This document shows, piece by piece, positions 60,765 through 64,000 of a stretch of DNA of 64,000 nucleotides; position 1 is the first letter of the stretch; each line of letters opens with the position of its first letter. Origin of the DNA: Meridianimarinicoccus zhengii (GTDB taxonomy: Bacteria > Pseudomonadota > Alphaproteobacteria > Rhodobacterales > Rhodobacteraceae); the NCBI RefSeq assembly GCF_003254465.1, contig NZ_QDFI01000006.1, forward strand, positions 1 through 64,000, read 5' to 3'. The notes under the pieces are model-generated. The model saw only the letters and a list, made by a program, of their open reading frames with translations. It searched no databases and had not been told where the DNA came from. A program made the translations under genes and the position numbers.

Positions 60765-60778
60765 TGTAAACGCTTGCA
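60765..60778. promoter_or_regulatory. LacI-family operator 1
   Basis: TGTAAACGCTTGCA matches the LacI/PurR-type consensus TGNAANCGNTTNCA at every fixed position. It lies in the gap between the divergent lacI-family regulator gene and the sulfonate operon, 41 bases before the small membrane protein start. Confidence 0.8.
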
Positions 60779-60786
60779 CGAAGTCA

Positions 60787-60800
60787 TGCAAGCGCTTTCA
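60787..60800. promoter_or_regulatory. LacI-family operator 2
   Basis: TGCAAGCGCTTTCA also fits TGNAANCGNTTNCA fully. Its centre is 22 bases from that of operator 1, about two helical turns, so two repressor dimers would sit on the same face of the DNA. It is on the regulator side, consistent with autoregulation too. Confidence 0.8.
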
Positions 60801-60857
60801 TGGCGCTTCCGCCCGTGCGTCCCCGCTGCTACAGTGCATCATGACAGGGGCCATGAC

Positions 60858-61931
60858 ATGAACGACGCCACCGGAAACCTGCCTGCGGACATGTCGCGGA
60901 CGCGGGCGCCGACGCTTGCCGATGTCGCACGCATCGCGGGCGTGTCCACCGCCACCGTGTCGCGCTGTCTCAACGATCCGGCACGCGTGGTCGGTCCGAC
61001 GCGGGACCGCGTGATGGCCGCGGTCGAGGCGCTGGGATACGCACCGAATTTCAGCGCCCGTGCGTTGGCCGTGCGCAGCACCAGCACCCTGGGCGTCGTG
61101 ATCCCGACCATGGACAACGCCATCTTCGCCCGTGGCGTGCAGGCGTTCCAGGAAGAACTGGGCCGCAACGGCAAGACGCTGCTGATCGCGTCGTCGGGAT
61201 ACCGCGAGGATCTGGAAGCGGCGCAGATCCGAACGCTGGTCGCGCGCGGGGCGGATGCGCTCTTGCTGATCGGTCTGCACCGGGGCCCGGAGATCCACGA
61301 GTTCCTGCGCCGCCGCGGGGTGCCGACGGTGGCGGCATGGTGTTATGCGCCCGATGCGCCGCTGCCCTGCATCGGGTTCGACAACGTCGCCGCAATGGCC
61401 GAACTGGCGCGGCGCGTGCTGCACAATGGGCACCGGCGGATCGGCATGATCTCGGCCCCGACGGCGGCCAACGACCGGGCACGCGGCAGGGTTGCCGGGG
61501 TGCGTCTGGCCATGAAAGAGGCCGGTCTGCCCGACGACACGCTGACCCTTGTCGAGACCGAGTACGGGCTGGATACCGGCCGTGCCGCCTTGCACGACAT
61601 CCTTGCCCGCGCGCCGCAGACGACCGCCGTGCTGTGCGGCAACGACGTGCTGGCCGTGGGTGCGCTGCGCGGCGCGCGGGAGGCCGGATTGCGGGTGCCC
61701 GACGACATCTCGATCACCGGGTTCGACGACATCGACATTGCGACCCTGGCGGAGCCGGGCCTGACCACGGTGCATGTCCCGCACCGAGAAATGGGTCGCC
61801 GCGCCGCGCAGGCGCTGGTGGCGGCAATCGAAAGCGGCACGCCGCCGGCCAGCGTGCGGCTTGCCACCGATATCCGCGAACGCGGCAGTCTTGGCGCGGC
61901 GGCCGCTGTCGCGGGTTCCCCGCGCGGCTGA
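60858..61931 (+). CDS. LacI-family transcriptional regulator of the sulfonate operon
   Basis: A 357-residue LacI/GalR protein. The N-terminal HTH and hinge helix (about 18-70: TLADVARIAGVSTATVSRCL then ARALAVRSTSTLGVV) precede a periplasmic-binding-like sensor domain (about 75-340, ending HVPHREMGRRAAQALVAAI). It is divergent from the TRAP-hps-suy genes with two consensus operators between them, so it should be their repressor, released by DHPS, sulfolactate or a derived ligand. Start ATG 60858 follows ACAGGGG; ATG at codon 12 is an alternative. Confidence 0.9.
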   Translation: MNDATGNLPADMSRTRAPTLADVARIAGVSTATVSRCLNDPARVVGPTRDRVMAAVEALGYAPNFSARALAVRSTSTLGVVIPTMDNAIFARGVQAFQEELGRNGKTLLIASSGYREDLEAAQIRTLVARGADALLLIGLHRGPEIHEFLRRRGVPTVAAWCYAPDAPLPCIGFDNVAAMAELARRVLHNGHRRIGMISAPTAANDRARGRVAGVRLAMKEAGLPDDTLTLVETEYGLDTGRAALHDILARAPQTTAVLCGNDVLAVGALRGAREAGLRVPDDISITGFDDIDIATLAEPGLTTVHVPHREMGRRAAQALVAAIESGTPPASVRLATDIRERGSLGAAAAVAGSPRG

Positions 61932-62035
61932 ACCCGTGTACATGCGGCGGGTGTGCAAATGCCCTTTCAGCCCGGCGCGTCACGGTGCAGAAAGACAGGG
62001 ACCGCGAACGCCGTACCGCATGCCGAGGACCCACC

Positions 62036-62689
62036 ATGGACAACGACCGCCCCAAGGCCGCGCCCCCCGAAGGGCTGAGCCAGGATCCACACGCGGTCCG
62101 CGACGCGCGGGAGCGGAACCTGGAGGTTGCCATCGGTCGGCAGGTGCGCGCGCTGCGAACCCGGCGGCGCATGACCGGGGCCGACCTGGCCGGTCTGGCC
62201 GGTCTGTCCGTCGGCATGCTGTCGAAGATAGAGAACGGCGCGATCTCACCCTCTCTCGGTACGATCTCGACGCTGGCCAACGCCTTGCAGGTACCGCTGG
62301 TGCAACTGTTCGACGGCTACGCCGAAACGCGCGGCTGCATGCATGTGAAATCCGGCGCGGGTGTCGAAATCGCGCGGGCGGGCACGCGGGCGGGGCACCA
62401 GTATCACCTGCTCGGCCATATCGGGTCGAACAATTCCGGCGTGGTGGTGGAACCCTATCTGATCGTGCTCGACAGCGAGAGCGACCGGTTTCCGACCTTC
62501 CAGCACGAGGGAATCGAGATGCTCTACATGCTCGACGGCGTGATGGGCTATCGCCACGGCGAGCAGCTTTTCACGATGGAGCCGGGCGACACGCTTCTGT
62601 TCGACGCCGATGCGCCCCATGGCCCCGAGGTGCTGCGGAAATTCCCGATCCGCTACCTGTCCGTGATCACCTATCCGCAGGCGCGTTGA
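62036..62689 (+). CDS. XRE-family regulator with cupin domain
   Basis: A 217-residue regulator. The HTH (about 30-85, LAGLAGLSVGMLSKIENGAI) is followed by a cupin (about 130-210, with FPTFQHEGIEMLYMLDG and MEPGDTLLFDADAPHGPE), whose His/Glu set could bind metal or a small acid. It follows lacI on the same strand after about 100 bases. Its sequence is clearly different from the XRE-cupin at 8245-8877. It may be a second regulator of sulfur or amino-acid catabolism; the target is not evident. Confidence 0.86.
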   Translation: MDNDRPKAAPPEGLSQDPHAVRDARERNLEVAIGRQVRALRTRRRMTGADLAGLAGLSVGMLSKIENGAISPSLGTISTLANALQVPLVQLFDGYAETRGCMHVKSGAGVEIARAGTRAGHQYHLLGHIGSNNSGVVVEPYLIVLDSESDRFPTFQHEGIEMLYMLDGVMGYRHGEQLFTMEPGDTLLFDADAPHGPEVLRKFPIRYLSVITYPQAR

Positions 62690-62715
62690 TGGCGTCGCGC
62701 CAGCCTGAACGCCAT

Positions 62716-62799
62716 TCAGGCCGGCGACCAGACCCCAAGCATCAGCGCCAATTCCGCCGCCAGGACCAGCCCCAGCACGGTCAGAGCAACGGCTCTCAC
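62716..62799 (-). CDS. Possible 27-residue membrane peptide coupled to the DUF3833 gene
   Basis: A GTG start overlaps the DUF3833 stop (GTGA). The peptide is almost one hydrophobic helix (VALTVLGLVLAAELALMLGV) between a short start and WSPA. It could be a real leaderless-type small membrane protein translated by coupling, or chance. No homologue is recognised. Confidence 0.35.
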   Translation of the reverse strand: MRAVALTVLGLVLAAELALMLGVWSPA

Positions 62800-63332
62800 G
62801 GTGCGGCCTTCTCGAACCAGATGATGACCTCGCCCAGCGGGATGCCAGCGCGGGTCATGTATGCGCGGTTCAGCAGCGTCCGGTCCGACATCAGCCACAT
62901 CCAGTCGTCGAAGGTGGCCCGCAGCGTGTCGTCGTCCTCGGGGCCCACGGGCAGGTCGATGGTATAGCGCCAGTTGAAGGTATCGCCGGACTCCCGTCCA
63001 GTGGCGGTGCCCCGCACGCCGGGTGCCGTCCCCTCCCACGTGTCGGGTCCGGTCTTGACCAGTGTCCAGACGCGGCGTTCCGTGCTGCCGTCCTCGTAGA
63101 CGAAATCCTCGGTCAGGGTGAGCGTCTCGCCGTCCCATGTGCTGGCGATGTCCACGTCGAAGCGGCGGCGCACGGTGCCGAAGATGTCCTGGAACTGGCC
63201 CGAGGCGGTTACGGGACCGTCGAAGAACTCCTCAAGGTTCAGGCGCCGGTCGCTCAGGGCGGGATCGTCCAGCGCAGGTCGGCCCACGCACCCTGCAAGG
63301 AGGATGATGGCTGCGAGCATCGCGAATTTCAT
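62796..63332 (-). CDS. DUF3833-family lipoprotein
   Basis: A 178-residue envelope lipoprotein. The signal (MKFAMLAAIILLAGC) ends in a lipobox whose Cys15 would be lipidated. The mature part matches DUF3833: RLNLEEFFDGPVTASGQFQD, LTEDFVYEDGSTERRVW and the closing DRTLLNRAYMTRAGIPLGEV. The fold is probably a small lipocalin-like barrel; function is unknown. The ATG was chosen for the signal peptide; an open frame continues far upstream without coding features. Confidence 0.85.
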   Translation of the reverse strand: MKFAMLAAIILLAGCVGRPALDDPALSDRRLNLEEFFDGPVTASGQFQDIFGTVRRRFDVDIASTWDGETLTLTEDFVYEDGSTERRVWTLVKTGPDTWEGTAPGVRGTATGRESGDTFNWRYTIDLPVGPEDDDTLRATFDDWMWLMSDRTLLNRAYMTRAGIPLGEVIIWFEKAAP

Positions 63333-63638
63333 GTCCCTGTCCCCCCGCTGCGGCCTGTGGCGCAGTTGCCTGTCCGCGCGACGAGTTAGGGCGATGGCGC
63401 CGCGCGGACAGCGCGTCGGCATTTTCGCCGATGTGCGTCGCGTCGTCGAAAAGGGGCTGGCCTTTCCCGTGCGCGCCTGCTGGAATCGGGACGGGGGAGA
63501 TTGCCGGAAGGACGGTTCGGTGAACCACACCGGACCGGACAGGGGCACGGCGACGGTCGCCGTCGCGCTGCCCCCGAAGCCGTCCCCGCCCGGACCGGGC
63601 GATGGGAAAGCATGCTGATAGAGGGACAGGAAAGACAG
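63333..63638. other. Intergenic region between the lipoprotein and aldo/keto reductase genes
   Basis: About 306 bases between divergent genes. No convincing protein is seen on either strand. One perfect short hairpin, GCGACGG-TCG-CCGTCGC, lies at 63550-63566, and GGACAGGAAAGACAG precedes the reductase start as ribosome site. No operator could be assigned. Confidence 0.5.
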
Positions 63639-64000
63639 ATGGAATACCGCACGCTGGGCCGCTCGGGCCTCAAGGTGTCCGCGATCACGATGGGCACGTT
63701 CACCTTCGGGGGGGAGGGCCCCTTCGCCATGCTCGGATCGCATGGGGTGGCGGAGGCCCGCCGCCTCGTGGATCTGTGCATCGATCACGGGGTGAACCTG
63801 TTCGACACGGCCAACATGTACTCGACCGGCCTGTCCGAAGAGATCCTGGGCGAGGTGCTGGAGGGACGCTACGACGACATCCTCGTGACTTCCAAGGCGC
63901 GGATGCGGATCGGGGAAGGGCCGAACGACGAAGGCGTGTCGCGCTGGCACCTGATCCGCGAATGCGAACGGAGCCTGCGCAAGCTGCGCACCGACCATAT
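63639..64000 (+). CDS. Aldo/keto reductase, N-terminal part (3' end outside window)
   Basis: The first 120 residues of an aldo/keto reductase, running off the window end. It opens MEYRTLGRSGLKVSAITMGT and contains the active-site Asp and Tyr in NLFDTANMYSTGLSEE, and the Lys in LVTSKARM. RSLRKLRTDH begins the usual LDL-YxxH region, where the catalytic His follows. These NADPH enzymes reduce aldehydes or ketones. Substrate not evident. Confidence 0.9.
   Translation, partial: MEYRTLGRSGLKVSAITMGTFTFGGEGPFAMLGSHGVAEARRLVDLCIDHGVNLFDTANMYSTGLSEEILGEVLEGRYDDILVTSKARMRIGEGPNDEGVSRWHLIRECERSLRKLRTDH

Overview
The window is GC-rich DNA (roughly two thirds G+C by eye) with tightly packed, overlapping operons (many ATGA/TGATG stop-start overlaps), four tripartite TRAP transporters, PQQ and sulfonate genes and a DnaA-like plasmid replicon. 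Together these point to a marine alphaproteobacterium of the Roseobacter group (Rhodobacteraceae). The replication and partition module at 33.8-37.4 kb means the window is probably part of a plasmid or chromid loaded with catabolic islands rather than the main chromosome. No rRNA, tRNA or CRISPR array was seen.

Layout. (1) 1-321: end of an IS630-type element. (2) 0.3-7.1 kb: a GntR/FCD regulator divergent from a sugar-acid operon (TRAP dctPQM, PdxA-like dehydrogenase, RhamD-like enolase-superfamily dehydratase, DHDPS-family aldolase/lyase). (3) 7.1-15.9 kb: a hydroxyproline island: Ldh2-type imino-acid reductase and XRE-cupin regulator on one strand; aconitase X, Pyr4H2C deaminase, 4-hydroxyproline epimerase and FAD dehydrogenase on the other; then a Ser/Thr-type proline-racemase homologue divergent from a LysR. 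(4) 16.0-22.9 kb: DUF1445 protein, a second TRAP system, 5-oxoprolinase PxpBCA, and a GntR regulator. (5) 23.0-25.2 kb: a secreted esterase and a TTC38-like TPR protein. (6) 25.4-33.7 kb: a minus-strand series of MhpD-like hydratase, RpiR regulator, third TRAP system, a racemase-fold protein without its cysteines, an MFS carrier and a ThDP enzyme. (7) 33.7-37.4 kb: parS-like palindromes, parB, parA, origin region and a DnaA-like initiator. (8) 37.5-41.6 kb: GNAT-nitrilase fusion, membrane alpha/beta hydrolase, Phd/VapC-type toxin-antitoxin. (9) 41.75-44.9 kb: pqqABCDE. (10) 45.0-47.2 kb: a lone OLD-like ATPase. (11) 47.2-50.2 kb: modE-like regulator and modABC. (12) 50.3-62.7 kb: a sulfonate island for 2,3-dihydroxypropane-1-sulfonate (DHPS): UspA, sulfite/sulfate exporter, ComC-like dehydrogenase, SuyB, SuyA, two DHPS dehydrogenases, HpsN, TRAP system, small membrane protein, LacI and XRE-cupin regulators. 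(13) 62.7-64 kb: DUF3833 lipoprotein and the start of an aldo/keto reductase.

How the genes work together. In the hydroxyproline island, trans-4-hydroxy-L-proline would be epimerised, oxidised to pyrroline-4-hydroxy-2-carboxylate and deaminated to 2-oxoglutarate semialdehyde. Aconitase X plus the Ldh2-type reductase would take cis-3-hydroxyproline to proline. The semialdehyde dehydrogenase is not in the window. The adjacent DUF1445 and PxpABC genes add 5-oxoproline (pyroglutamate) recycling to glutamate. In the sulfonate island, DHPS is imported by TRAP, its stereoisomers are interconverted by the two dehydrogenases, HpsN oxidises it to sulfolactate, and SuyAB splits that to pyruvate and sulfite, which the exporter removes. 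Molybdate uptake next door would suit a molybdenum sulfite dehydrogenase encoded elsewhere (inference). Strong candidate operators were found for the LacI, GntR, LysR, RpiR, XRE-cupin and toxin-antitoxin regulators.
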